Assembly: GCA_943912835.1 (NCBI GenBank) | Contig: CALTVJ010000001.1 | Coordinates: 1-64,000 of the forward strand | Source: an uncultured Porphyromonas sp. | Lineage (GTDB): Bacteria; Bacteroidota; Bacteroidia; Bacteroidales; Porphyromonadaceae | Reading direction: 5' to 3' | DNA: 64,000 nucleotides | In this document: positions 9,414 to 17,386 of the stretch, piece after piece | How positions within the stretch are numbered: position 1 is the stretch's first letter | Layout of the letters: every line of letters begins with the position of its first letter | The notes under the pieces: model-generated | Database searches by the model: none | The model's input: only the letters and a program-made list of their open reading frames with translations | What the model was told of the DNA's origin: nothing | Made by a program: the position numbers and the translations under genes

Positions 9414-10526
9414 CTACGAAATAAAGATCCCAGCATCTGTCAATAGTTTAATTAGGAGAGCTGGCAAAGCGTATTCGTGTAACTGCTCAAACGAAATCAC
9501 TTGATACTTATTGCCACAATATCTCTCTGCATCTATTACATAGAGTGTAGAGTGAATAAGACGATGTGTTAGGCGATGAGGACGTTGAGCTAATGGAGTT
9601 GGTTCAAGAGATGGCTTTTGAAAGTTATCATACAAATCGTGAAATGCTTTATCTTCAAGCAAAACATCATAATTCCCCTGATAGTTTTGAGTGCTCTCAA
9701 TCAAAGGGAACTGATATAAGCCCTCCCAAATATCTCCTTTACTACGTCGCTCCAACAGAATTTGATTATTGGGTAAACGAACCAAGAAGAAGTTAAAATA
9801 ACGCTCTGTTACCTTCGTTTTACCTTGTTTAACTGGATAGTTTGTTTCCCTTGATAAAGCATGCGCCATACAGTAAGGCTCCACAGGACAAAACAAACAA
9901 TTAGGCTTACGAGGGTTACAAACCAAAGCCCCAAGTTCAATCATCGCTTGATTATGCAAGCCAGGCTCCTCTCTGTTAAGAACCTGCTCCGCCAAGTTAC
10001 GAAAATGCTTCTGGCCTTGAGTCGTATCTATCGGTGTTGTATCGGCAAATAGACGACTTAATACACGATACACATTGCCATCTACGGCAGCGTGGGGCTT
10101 GTTGTATGCAAAAGATAAGATAGCGGCCTGTGTATAGGGACCAACACCAGGTAGTTGTTTAATCTCTTGAAGCGTATCGGGGAATTTACCTCCAAACTCG
10201 CTAACGACCATTTGTGCTGCCTTCAACAAGTTACGCCCACGAGAGTAATACCCCAAGCCTTGCCAAACACGAAGCACTTCATCTTCACTGGCTTTTGCCA
10301 ATGCATAGACATCTGGGAATAAGTCCAAAAACTTGTGATAGTAACTCATACCTTGTACGACTTGAGTTTGCTGCAATATCACTTCACTCAACCAAATAGC
10401 ATAGGCATCGTTAGTTTCTCGCCAAGGTAAAGCGCGAGCATGCTCGCCAAACCAATAAGCAAGGCGAGCATGAAAGTCTTTCAGGAGATTGGGGTCTGAG
10501 AAAAAAGGCTCTTGGATTTTATCCAT
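9414..10526 (-). CDS. mutY: A/G-specific adenine DNA glycosylase
   Basis: MutY removes adenine mispaired with 8-oxoguanine in base-excision repair. The 370-aa protein from the ATG at 10524-10526 has the helix-hairpin-helix LPGVGPYTQAAI followed by AAVDGNVYRV with the catalytic Asp, the 4Fe-4S loop with Cys spacing 6-2-5 (CNPRKPNC, then C and C), and a C-terminal NUDIX-like domain (LPNNQILLERRSKGDIWEGL) that recognises the oxidised G. An in-frame start 48 nt upstream would add a basic tail with no family match, so the later ATG was chosen. The start overlaps the HAD gene by 8 nt, which points to translational coupling at the end of the guaB operon. Confidence 0.95.
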   Translation of the reverse strand: MDKIQEPFFSDPNLLKDFHARLAYWFGEHARALPWRETNDAYAIWLSEVILQQTQVVQGMSYYHKFLDLFPDVYALAKASEDEVLRVWQGLGYYSRGRNLLKAAQMVVSEFGGKFPDTLQEIKQLPGVGPYTQAAILSFAYNKPHAAVDGNVYRVLSRLFADTTPIDTTQGQKHFRNLAEQVLNREEPGLHNQAMIELGALVCNPRKPNCLFCPVEPYCMAHALSRETNYPVKQGKTKVTERYFNFFLVRLPNNQILLERRSKGDIWEGLYQFPLIESTQNYQGNYDVLLEDKAFHDLYDNFQKPSLEPTPLAQRPHRLTHRLIHSTLYVIDAERYCGNKYQVISFEQLHEYALPALLIKLLTDAGIFIS

Positions 10527-11148
10527 TGTGCGCTTTGAGTATCTCATCAACCTTACTGCGCCAATCCTCCCCATTTTTGGGGCAATAAGTTATGAAGCCC
10601 ATCTCACGAGCCATCTCGACGTTGGCTGGTCCATCATCAAGGAAGAGTGTTTCTTCTGGGATAAGCCCTGTCTCTTTAATCATCAACTCAAAGATACCAC
10701 GATGAGGCTTCACCATACCCATTTCGCAACTAGCAAATTTCTTATCACAATAGCTACTTAACTTACGTCCATTAGGGAGAAATTTATCAGACTCCCCAAA
10801 CTCCATAACGTAAGGATTCGTATTGCTCAAAATATGCACATTATATTTATCTCTCAAGGTGTCGATATAATCAAATTTGTAGGCACAAACCTCTAGAAGG
10901 AAACCCATATAAGCGTGACTCAACTGCTCGTGAGTGAGGCTTTTGCCTGCTAACTCACTCAAGGCATCACGAAACTCATCTTTCGTCATACGTCCATCCT
11001 CCACCATCAAGAAATAACCACTCTGTAAATATGGGTCAAGCATCTCCTCTACACGAGGGACACCTAGAGCTGCGAAACGGCGCAATGCCTCATCTCTATT
11101 TAGGTGAATAAGCACTCCACCTAAGTCAAAAACAATCGTTTTAATCAT
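10519..11148 (-). CDS. HAD-family hydrolase (YihX-like phosphatase)
   Basis: A 209-aa HAD-superfamily hydrolase, most likely a sugar or nucleotide phosphatase. Motif I is VFDLGGVL with the nucleophile Asp; motif II is ILSNTNP; a conserved Lys sits in GMVKPHRGIFE; motif IV is FLDDGPANVEMA. The helical cap between motifs I and II is of the YihX / epoxide-hydrolase-N-like subgroup. The ATG at 11146-11148 puts motif I right at the N-terminus; an ATG 24 nt upstream would add MNERRIKY and cannot be excluded. It sits between the Rieske-like lipoprotein and mutY. The substrate is not readable from sequence. Confidence 0.88.
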   Translation of the reverse strand: MIKTIVFDLGGVLIHLNRDEALRRFAALGVPRVEEMLDPYLQSGYFLMVEDGRMTKDEFRDALSELAGKSLTHEQLSHAYMGFLLEVCAYKFDYIDTLRDKYNVHILSNTNPYVMEFGESDKFLPNGRKLSSYCDKKFASCEMGMVKPHRGIFELMIKETGLIPEETLFLDDGPANVEMAREMGFITYCPKNGEDWRSKVDEILKAHNG

Positions 11149-11196
11149 ATATTTTATTCTTCTTTCATTCAACTAATAACAGTCATAATAAGTTCT

Positions 11197-11664
11197 TTAG
11201 TTGCTCACACTTAGAACTTTGGTTTGCTCGTTATAGCGGCACGAATAACGTTTTAGTGGACTTCGACTCACACCCACCAGCACCGCACCACTCCCCCCCA
11301 GAATATCGTACTCGGACTTACAACTTGGGCACATTACCCTCAATCCATCAATGATAATACGCACATCTGGTCGATTTTCGTAAGGACAAGACAAATCAAA
11401 GGCATAGTAAGCTCCCCATTCTAAACCATGGACCAATATAAGCCCTCCATAGCCTAATCGCTCATGACTATGCTCAGGGTTTGTCAGCCGAAGCATCGTT
11501 GAGGGGCTCAACAAACTTCGATATTTATCTCGTTGTAACTGGAGTTGCAAATATACTGGAGCCTCAGGTGTTACTATCGTTTGGCTATCTTGACAAGAGA
11601 TAATGCTCAGGCTACAAAGTAACCCAAGCATTATCTGACGTATTCTATTTCCTTTGCCGTACAA
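11197..11664 (-). CDS. Rieske-like lipoprotein with Cys in place of His ligands
   Basis: The 155-aa product has a lipoprotein-like signal (LSIISC, Cys24) and then a domain laid out like a Rieske protein: box 1 at FDLSCPYENR (Cys93), box 2 at MCPSCKSEYD (Cys112, Cys115), then a Gly-rich loop and PLKRYSC (Cys142). A true Rieske centre needs CxH and CxxH; here the His positions are Tyr and Cys, so a normal cluster cannot form. The fold may be kept without metal, or the Cys may bind another metal or form disulfides. The start is a TTG at 11662-11664, 2 nt after the SRPBCC stop; the next ATG (11629-11631) would lose the basic N-terminus of the signal. Partners and substrate are unknown. Confidence 0.7.
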   Translation of the reverse strand: MYGKGNRIRQIMLGLLCSLSIISCQDSQTIVTPEAPVYLQLQLQRDKYRSLLSPSTMLRLTNPEHSHERLGYGGLILVHGLEWGAYYAFDLSCPYENRPDVRIIIDGLRVMCPSCKSEYDILGGSGAVLVGVSRSPLKRYSCRYNEQTKVLSVSN

Positions 11665-11666
11665 AG

Positions 11667-12098
11667 CTACAACATTTGATAAGGAATCATAGCCATCATA
11701 TCGGCCAACTTCTCTACTCCGTCTTGCAATTTACCTCCAATCATCTTTTTCATAATGAAATTAAGCTCTGTACGCAAGGTAAGCCTTAGGCGTGTATCGT
11801 AAGCATCTGCTGGTACTAGCTGAATCCATAACGTAATGTCCATAGGTGCGTCTACAGATTCTAATTTGATTGTTTTCTCTGGTGTACGTTCGGTAATACG
11901 GAGATGCAACTTACCCGCTCCAGCAATAACGAAGGCACAATTGTCTGCATCAATAGCCTCAATAGTCACCTTACTAGCCTCTGGGTGATGCTTTAGAGCC
12001 TCACCAATGCTCGCTAAACCAGTCAAATCGCTCAGTTTACTATAGACTTGCGATTGACTTGCTTTTATTGATTTAATGCCACTTATATAATCTGCCAT
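11667..12098 (-). CDS. SRPBCC-fold protein of unknown function
   Basis: The 143-aa protein from the ATG at 12096-12098 (MADYISGIKSIKASQSQVYS) has the alpha/beta helix-grip layout of the SRPBCC / START-like group: an N-terminal strand with a VYSKLSDLTGL helix, a run of strands (ITERTPEKTIKLES, ITLWIQLVP, TRLRLTLRTEL) and a long C-terminal helix (GKLQDGVEKLADMMAMIPY). Such proteins bind hydrophobic ligands, but no ligand can be named. The gene is 13 nt downstream of pyrE and 2 nt upstream of the Rieske-like gene. An upstream in-frame extension to 12173 would overlap pyrE and was rejected. Confidence 0.8.
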   Translation of the reverse strand: MADYISGIKSIKASQSQVYSKLSDLTGLASIGEALKHHPEASKVTIEAIDADNCAFVIAGAGKLHLRITERTPEKTIKLESVDAPMDITLWIQLVPADAYDTRLRLTLRTELNFIMKKMIGGKLQDGVEKLADMMAMIPYQML

Positions 12099-12111
12099 AA
12101 TTGTATTTGTT

Positions 12112-12744
12112 TTATTTACCCCAAGTATCGGGAGCTTGACGCCATTCAGCCAAAACAGTTTGTTCCTCCTCACTAATGTAGCCTGTGCTTAGAGCCTCTG
12201 CCAAAACAGCGTTGTAATTACTCAAGGTAACAAGGCGCACCTTAGCTTGCTCAAAGTTTTCCTCTGCTTTTGGGAAGCCATGAGTATATATCGCCACCAT
12301 ACCTACGACCTCGGCACCATGCTTACGCACAGCTTCTACAGCTTTAAGACTACTTCCACCTGTTGATATAAGGTCTTCGATAATAAGAACCTTACTACCT
12401 ACTTTAAGTTCTCCTTCGATAAGATTCTCCATACCATGGTCTTTGGCAGACGAACGAATATACGAAAAAGGCAAGCCTAACTTATCGGCAACCAATGCCC
12501 CCTGAGCAATCGCACCAGTAGCCACCCCAGCGATACTCTCCGCCTCAGGGAACTGTTCTGTCACGACACGAGCCAACTCATCTTTGATAAGAGTACGTAG
12601 CTCTGGATAACTCAAAGTCTTACGATTATCACAGTAAATAGGAGACTTCCAACCTGAAGCCCAAGTAAATGGTTGTTTAGGTTGCAGTTTGACAGCCTCA
12701 ACCTCTATAAGTTTCTGTGCAATCAGTTGTGCTACTTTATCCAT
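12112..12744 (-). CDS. pyrE: Orotate phosphoribosyltransferase
   Basis: PyrE joins orotate to PRPP to make orotidine 5'-phosphate in pyrimidine synthesis. The 210-aa protein from the ATG at 12742-12744 has FTWASGWKSPIYCDNRKTL at the N-terminus (orotate side), the flexible-loop segment SAKDHGMENLIEG (about 95-107) and the PRPP motif VLIIEDLISTGGS (about 115-127). Length is normal. A longer frame to 12855 runs into miaA and lacks family support. It starts 8 nt after miaA and is followed at 13 nt by the SRPBCC gene. Confidence 0.96.
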   Translation of the reverse strand: MDKVAQLIAQKLIEVEAVKLQPKQPFTWASGWKSPIYCDNRKTLSYPELRTLIKDELARVVTEQFPEAESIAGVATGAIAQGALVADKLGLPFSYIRSSAKDHGMENLIEGELKVGSKVLIIEDLISTGGSSLKAVEAVRKHGAEVVGMVAIYTHGFPKAEENFEQAKVRLVTLSNYNAVLAEALSTGYISEEEQTVLAEWRQAPDTWGK

Positions 12745-12752
12745 AATTATGC

Positions 12753-13667
12753 TTAGTTTATTTCTTTTAGTATTTCTGATATTTTCGTTTCCATAGGAGC
12801 TAAAGCATCTATATAATGCAAGGTATATCCTCGACGCTCCATGCCACGAAACCAAGTCATCTGTCGTTTAGCAAATTGGTGTATGGCTATCTCTAGTTGC
12901 TGATACATCGTACCGTAGTCTATCTCTCCTATAAGATGTCTCGTCAACCACTTGTACTCCAAACCATAATAAATAAGGTCTTCGGGAGCAATACCACTAT
13001 CCAACAACCTTTGTACCTCTTGTAGCATTCCCTCCTCTATGCGCTGATGCAATCTAGCACTGATGCGCTCCCGACGTACCTCTCGAGGTAAATCTAAGCA
13101 AAATATCTTTGCTTCAACAGAGGGGTATTGGGGGATTTGATGCCTCCCCTCCTTAGTCAGAAGGGTATATTCCGCAATCTCAATAGCTCTGATGGCTCTT
13201 TGAGCAGTGTCTATATCTCGTACAGCATGAGGATTGCCATAAGAAAGAAGTTTCTCTTTGAGTGTCTCCAAATCTAAGCCTCGCAACGATGCGCGTAGCT
13301 CAGGATTCTCTGGTGCTTCTGCGAGTTGATACCCACCCAATATGCTCTCTATATAAAGTCCTGTACCTCCACAAAGAATTGGGGACTCAATATTTCGACT
13401 CTGTAGATCTTGATAAACTCTATGGAAATCTTGTTGATATTGAAACAAATTGTACTTGCTCCCAGCTGGTACAATATCAATCAAGTGGTAGGGAATCTTC
13501 TCCCCTGCCACTTGATAATCTGCCAAATCCTTACCGGTACCTATATCCATCCCCACGTACACCTGGCGAGAATCTGCACTGATCACCTCGGAAGAGAGAT
13601 GATGAGCCAAATGTGCGGCGAGCGCAGTCTTACCCGAGGCTGTAGGTCCTGTTATACATATCACCAT
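12753..13667 (-). CDS. miaA: tRNA dimethylallyltransferase
   Basis: MiaA adds a dimethylallyl group to A37 of tRNAs that read UNN codons. The 304-aa product has a P-loop GPTASGKT at residues 7-14, DSRQVYVGMDIGTGK (about 37-51), and the tRNA-binding PYHLID and QRAIRAIE segments, plus QFAKRQMTWFRG near the C-terminus. The ATG at 13665-13667 places the P-loop correctly; a TTG 15 nt upstream is less likely. It follows guaB by 33 nt. The DMAPP-transfer product is the substrate for MiaB-type methylthiolation; the methylthiotransferase gene in this window (21721-23034) is the t6A enzyme MtaB instead. Confidence 0.96.
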   Translation of the reverse strand: MVICITGPTASGKTALAAHLAHHLSSEVISADSRQVYVGMDIGTGKDLADYQVAGEKIPYHLIDIVPAGSKYNLFQYQQDFHRVYQDLQSRNIESPILCGGTGLYIESILGGYQLAEAPENPELRASLRGLDLETLKEKLLSYGNPHAVRDIDTAQRAIRAIEIAEYTLLTKEGRHQIPQYPSVEAKIFCLDLPREVRRERISARLHQRIEEGMLQEVQRLLDSGIAPEDLIYYGLEYKWLTRHLIGEIDYGTMYQQLEIAIHQFAKRQMTWFRGMERRGYTLHYIDALAPMETKISEILKEIN

Positions 13668-13700
13668 ATTTGTACCTAGCAAGGAATATATCTAAAAAGC

Positions 13701-15194
13701 TTAGCTCTGCTTAAGGATAACGTCATGAGCTCCTCCCTCAACAATAGAGGTGCTTGATACAAGGGTAATCTTCGCCTTGCTTTGTAGCTCTGGTATGGTG
13801 ATGGCTCCACAACTACACATGGTGGCCTTCATCTTACCTAAGGTAACAGCAAGGTTGTCTTTGAGTTTACCAGCATAAGGGACATAGCTATCCACCCCTT
13901 CTTCAAACTTAAGGTTCTCACTACCACCACTATCATAACGTTGCCAGTTTTGAGCTCTGTTTGAGCCTTCGCCCCAGTACTCTTTCACCATATTGTTGCC
14001 AATCTTGAGCTTACGCGTAGGAGACTCGTCAAAACGTGCAAAGTAACGTCCCATCATCAAGAAATCTGCCCCCATAGCAATCGCTAGGGTCATGTGGTAG
14101 TCATGCACTAGACCTCCATCGCTACAAATAGGTACATAGATACCTGTCTCACGATAGTACTCATCTCTTGCTGCTGCAACCTCGATAATGGCTGTAGCTT
14201 GACCACGACCGATACCCTTTTGTTCTCTAGTGATACAGATAGAACCACCACCGATACCTACTTTGATGAAGTCTGCACCCGCATCAGCCAAGTAGCGGAA
14301 GCCCTCAGCGTCCACGACATTACCAGCACCTACCATCACGCTATCGCCATACTGCTCACGCACCCAGCGAAGTGTCTCGTACTGCCACTCACTATAACCG
14401 TCCGAAGAGTCGATACACAAGACATCTACACCAGCCTCTACAAGTGCGGGGACACGCTCTGCGTAATCACGAGTGTTGATACCAGCTCCAACGAGGAGCT
14501 CTTTGCTCTGCTTGTTTGATAACTCAATCGGGTTCTCCTTATGACTATCATAGTCTTTGCGGAATACCAAATAAACGAGTTTCTGATCTTCGTCAATAAT
14601 TGGCAATGTATTGAGTTTATTCTCCCAAATGATGTTATTCGCTTCTTTAAGGCTAATACCGAGTTTACCTACAACAAGACGATCAAAAGGTGTCATAAAC
14701 TCACTCACCATCATATCCAAGCTATCACTAGCTACACGATAATCTCGGCTCGTCACGATACCCAATAGTTTACCATGACTTGTACCATCGTCTGTAATAC
14801 CAATGGTTGAGTGTCCTGTCTTCTCTTTGAGTTTAAGTACATCGGCGAGCGTAGCTGTTGGAGCCAAATTTGAGTCGCTTGTCACAAACCCAGCCTTAAA
14901 CTTTTTAACGCGACGTACCATCTCGGCCTGCTCGGCGATAGGTTGAGAACCATAAATAAAAGAAAGCCCTCCGTTACGTGCCAAAGCAATAGCTAAGGTA
15001 TCATTCGACACCGACTGCATGATGGCAGAAACAAAAGGGATATTTAAACTAATACGAGGTTCTTCACCACGAGAAAAACGCACAAGGGGAGTTTGTAGAT
15101 TTACATTCTGAGGAGTACAATCGCGTGTTGTTAGACCTGGGATAAGGAGGTACTCTCCAAATGTTCGTGAAACTTCATTGACAAAAACAGCCAT
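13701..15194 (-). CDS. guaB: Inosine-5'-monophosphate dehydrogenase
   Basis: GuaB oxidises IMP to XMP with NAD+, the committed step to GMP. The 497-aa chain has the barrel start ([19 protein letters not shown]), a pair of CBS domains inserted at about 105-225 ([37 protein letters not shown]), the active-site loop with the nucleophile Cys320 in [17 protein letters not shown], and the flap region near [12 protein letters not shown]. It is the first gene of guaB-miaA-pyrE-SRPBCC-Rieske-like-HAD-mutY. A good promoter lies just upstream at 15238-15267. Confidence 0.96.
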   Translation of the reverse strand: MAVFVNEVSRTFGEYLLIPGLTTRDCTPQNVNLQTPLVRFSRGEEPRISLNIPFVSAIMQSVSNDTLAIALARNGGLSFIYGSQPIAEQAEMVRRVKKFKAGFVTSDSNLAPTATLADVLKLKEKTGHSTIGITDDGTSHGKLLGIVTSRDYRVASDSLDMMVSEFMTPFDRLVVGKLGISLKEANNIIWENKLNTLPIIDEDQKLVYLVFRKDYDSHKENPIELSNKQSKELLVGAGINTRDYAERVPALVEAGVDVLCIDSSDGYSEWQYETLRWVREQYGDSVMVGAGNVVDAEGFRYLADAGADFIKVGIGGGSICITREQKGIGRGQATAIIEVAAARDEYYRETGIYVPICSDGGLVHDYHMTLAIAMGADFLMMGRYFARFDESPTRKLKIGNNMVKEYWGEGSNRAQNWQRYDSGGSENLKFEEGVDSYVPYAGKLKDNLAVTLGKMKATMCSCGAITIPELQSKAKITLVSSTSIVEGGAHDVILKQS

Positions 15195-15237
15195 ACTTTT
15201 ATAGTGTTGGATTAAATACTATTCTGAAATTTCCGGA

Positions 15238-15267
15238 CAAATATACGACAATTACAGCAATAGACAA
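15238..15267 (-). promoter_or_regulatory. Promoter of the guaB operon
   Basis: On the minus strand TTG (15265-15267) is followed after 19 nt by TATATTTG (15238-15245), a full match to the Bacteroidetes TTG / TAnnTTTG promoter. The -7 box is 44 nt before the guaB ATG. The rest of the 15195-15451 gap shows no gene or hairpin. Confidence 0.75.
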
Positions 15268-15451
15268 TTTTTAATATTGAAAACACAAAGTAACAAGTCG
15301 AAAGATTAACAAAACCAAAGCTAATCTATTCATTCGTTGATAGTTCTCACAAACTCTTTATAACCCCTTATTCATCGCTTCAGGAGAATAAGCTGTGCTC
15401 GGATGTGGCAAACATAGCAATTCAACAGCCTGATTAAGACGAATTAAAAGG

Positions 15452-16099
15452 TTATAAAACATGAGTCTTGGTACTACAATGCTCATCTAATATCTCAAGA
15501 AAAGTTTTAACAATCCCAAGATACTCCATCAGGACACTGCACTTTGTTATAAGTAACTGCCCATCATCAGATATTTCTAAATGCTCTTTTGACTTAACTA
15601 TATGATAGGAACTTTTCATCTTTTTCAACCTTGGGTGAATATAAAAATTTCTCAACACTCTGAGTTCAGAACAAACACGTTCTTCGTATTTCTTTGCTGT
15701 ACTAGAGATATCACCTTTTCCTTTTTTTATAGCCTCTAATAGATCTTTTGTATTAGGCTTCTTTTTGTCTACCCTTATATTACTAGTTCTAATGATATAA
15801 CGTAAGCACCCCTCATAATAAGAAAAAATAGATGCCAGAAATATTCTCCTAGAAGCAAAAACGATATTTTCATAATATTCGGTTGCACCTTGATACCGAG
15901 TATTTATACCCCTAATTATATTGGATCTAATCTCAAAGTCACTTTCATAGACAAGAGCAATCTCCTCATTCTCAGCATCTAATAAATTTTGAAGGCATAC
16001 TCCCAGACGTTTATCTGATTCTTCTATTATTTCTTTTAGAATAAGGTACTCCTCATATATTCGTTGTTGGACAAGAGTCCTGATATTAGCAACATTCAT
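15452..16099 (-). CDS. HEPN-domain protein, putative RNase-like
   Basis: The 215-aa, Lys/Glu-rich, mostly helical protein has no signal peptide. It carries RNFYIH at residues 150-155, a match to the HEPN catalytic motif R(N/D/H)xxxH, in the usual place after a helix (CSELRVLRNF). An FxxSYYEGCLR helix (about 91-100) also resembles HEPN helices of the MAE_28990-like nuclease group; that assignment is a guess. HEPN proteins of this type often cleave RNA in toxin-antitoxin or abortive-infection systems. No antitoxin-like partner is seen on either side. The ATG at 16097-16099 was chosen over a TTG at 16126 because a TATATTTG box at 16124-16131 would leave the TTG untranscribed. Base composition looks more A/T-rich than its neighbours, in line with a late arrival. 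Confidence 0.65.
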   Translation of the reverse strand: MNVANIRTLVQQRIYEEYLILKEIIEESDKRLGVCLQNLLDAENEEIALVYESDFEIRSNIIRGINTRYQGATEYYENIVFASRRIFLASIFSYYEGCLRYIIRTSNIRVDKKKPNTKDLLEAIKKGKGDISSTAKKYEERVCSELRVLRNFYIHPRLKKMKSSYHIVKSKEHLEISDDGQLLITKCSVLMEYLGIVKTFLEILDEHCSTKTHVL

Positions 16100-16123
16100 T
16101 TCACTTAAACACTCTATCAATAT

Positions 16124-16131
16124 CAAATATA
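16124..16131 (-). promoter_or_regulatory. Possible -7 box for the HEPN gene
   Basis: TATATTTG on the minus strand fits the TAnnTTTG consensus and lies 25 nt before the ATG. No good -33 TTG is at the right spacing. Confidence 0.45.
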
Positions 16132-16212
16132 TTTTTTCTCAAGCTGCCTCTTAGAGATTGTAAAAAACAATCTCATAACTATTAGTTGTAAACATATTTC
16201 TAAAAATAAAAA

Positions 16213-16252
16213 CTGCTTCGGTAGGACGACGATTGTCGCTCTACCGAAGCAG
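16213..16252 (-). terminator. Terminator after dusB; also TCGGTAG-type hairpin copy 2
   Basis: Perfect 12-bp inverted repeat CTGCTTCGGTAG (16213-16224) and CTACCGAAGCAG (16241-16252) with a 16-nt loop that can pair further (CGAC/GTCG). On the minus strand it is followed by TTTTTATTTTTA, so it should terminate dusB. The arm core and the 16-nt spacing are the same as at 6298-6335 and 27166-27218. Confidence 0.8.
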
Positions 16253-16313
16253 TAAACGTCGTTCAACTGAAAGAAAATACGACTCTTCGTAAGGCTAAAA
16301 AATTAGAAACACA

Positions 16314-17300
16314 CTATAAGTTGTTGATTAAATCTTCCGCCTGCTTAATCCACTCAAAAAGCTCTTCTCGAGTCGTTGCCCTAAGCATACCAATACGTAT
16401 CGGCTTAAAGTTGTCTATCCCCTTAAAGACACTGCTCGCAGCAATATGCCTTCGGCTATGCAATATGCCTCGTCTCTCGTCTAACTTCGCAATGTTGGCA
16501 TCAACTTGCTGACGTAAGACATCAATGTAAAAAGAGGGCGCACGCTTCTCTAGGCTCTGTCCCGTCCTCAAGTAATGTTTCATCTCCTCAAAGACCCAAG
16601 GCTGACCAATACTAGCTCGCCCGACCATCACACCATCAACGCCATAGGTTTCAAAAGCACGCAGTGCTTCTTCCCCAGTAGTGATGTCACCATTACCAAT
16701 GATCGGGATATGCATACGAGGATTGTTTTTAACAGCTCCAATAAGCGTCCAATCGGCTTGCCCTGTGTACATCTGTGCTCTCGTACGTCCGTGTATTGTC
16801 AGTGCCGATATACCACAGTCTTGCAACTCCTCGGCAAGATCTACGATGATGCGACTATCATGATCCCAACCAAGGCGCGTCTTAACCGTTACCGGGATTT
16901 TCACAGCCTTAACAATCTCTCGGACAATCTCTACCATCAAGTCTGGACAACGTAGCATACCACTCCCAGCACCTTTACCAGCAACCCGCTTGACGGGACA
17001 CCCGAAATTAAGGTCAAGCAGTGTCGGATTGGCCTCTTCACAAATACGAGCGGCCTCTACCATAGCATCAACCTCGCGTCCGTAAATCTGTATAGCAGCA
17101 GGTCGCTCTTCGTCCTCAATATGCAATTTACGTTTCGTACTAGCGACATCTCGTATCAAAGCATCACTGCTGACGAACTCGGTATAGACCATATCAGCAC
17201 CAAAACGGCGACACATCAATCGGAAAGCCGCATCCGTTACATCCTCCATCGGGGCTAATAGCAAAGGACGCTCTCCCAAATCTATATGAGCTATTTTCAT
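16314..17300 (-). CDS. dusB: tRNA-dihydrouridine synthase (DusB type)
   Basis: Dus enzymes reduce specific uridines in the tRNA D-loop using FMN and NADPH. The 328-aa TIM-barrel protein has LLAPMEDVTDAAFRLMCRR at the N-terminus (FMN site), NFGCPVKRVAGKGAGSGML with the catalytic Cys (about 97-115), TVKTRLGWD, ALTIHGRTRAQMYTG, and GNGDITTGEEAL plus GVMVGRASIGQPW for the FMN phosphate. Length and motifs fit the DusB branch common in Bacteroidetes. The gene appears monocistronic, with a clear terminator at 16213-16252. Confidence 0.92.
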   Translation of the reverse strand: MKIAHIDLGERPLLLAPMEDVTDAAFRLMCRRFGADMVYTEFVSSDALIRDVASTKRKLHIEDEERPAAIQIYGREVDAMVEAARICEEANPTLLDLNFGCPVKRVAGKGAGSGMLRCPDLMVEIVREIVKAVKIPVTVKTRLGWDHDSRIIVDLAEELQDCGISALTIHGRTRAQMYTGQADWTLIGAVKNNPRMHIPIIGNGDITTGEEALRAFETYGVDGVMVGRASIGQPWVFEEMKHYLRTGQSLEKRAPSFYIDVLRQQVDANIAKLDERRGILHSRRHIAASSVFKGIDNFKPIRIGMLRATTREELFEWIKQAEDLINNL

Positions 17301-17347
17301 TTTTTTTGTTCTAAATAATATGTATCAAGTATTGTAATTATAACTAA

Positions 17348-17386
17348 GAACCTTTGTACACACTTCAACCGTGTGGTCTTAGGTTC
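17348..17386 (-). terminator. Possible hairpin terminator overlapping the SulP stop codon
   Basis: GAACCT/AGGTTC (17348-17353, 17381-17386) and the inner CACAC/GTGTG (17359-17363, 17371-17375) pair in register with symmetric 5-nt internal bulges. It spans the SulP stop codon at 17365-17367. The T-tail is poor, so termination is only possible, not clear. Confidence 0.35.

Noticed and set aside
12112..12855. Longer 247-aa form of PyrE starting inside miaA
   Set aside because: The extra 37 residues are the shadow of the miaA end and lack family similarity; the ATG at 12744 gives the standard PyrE N-terminus.
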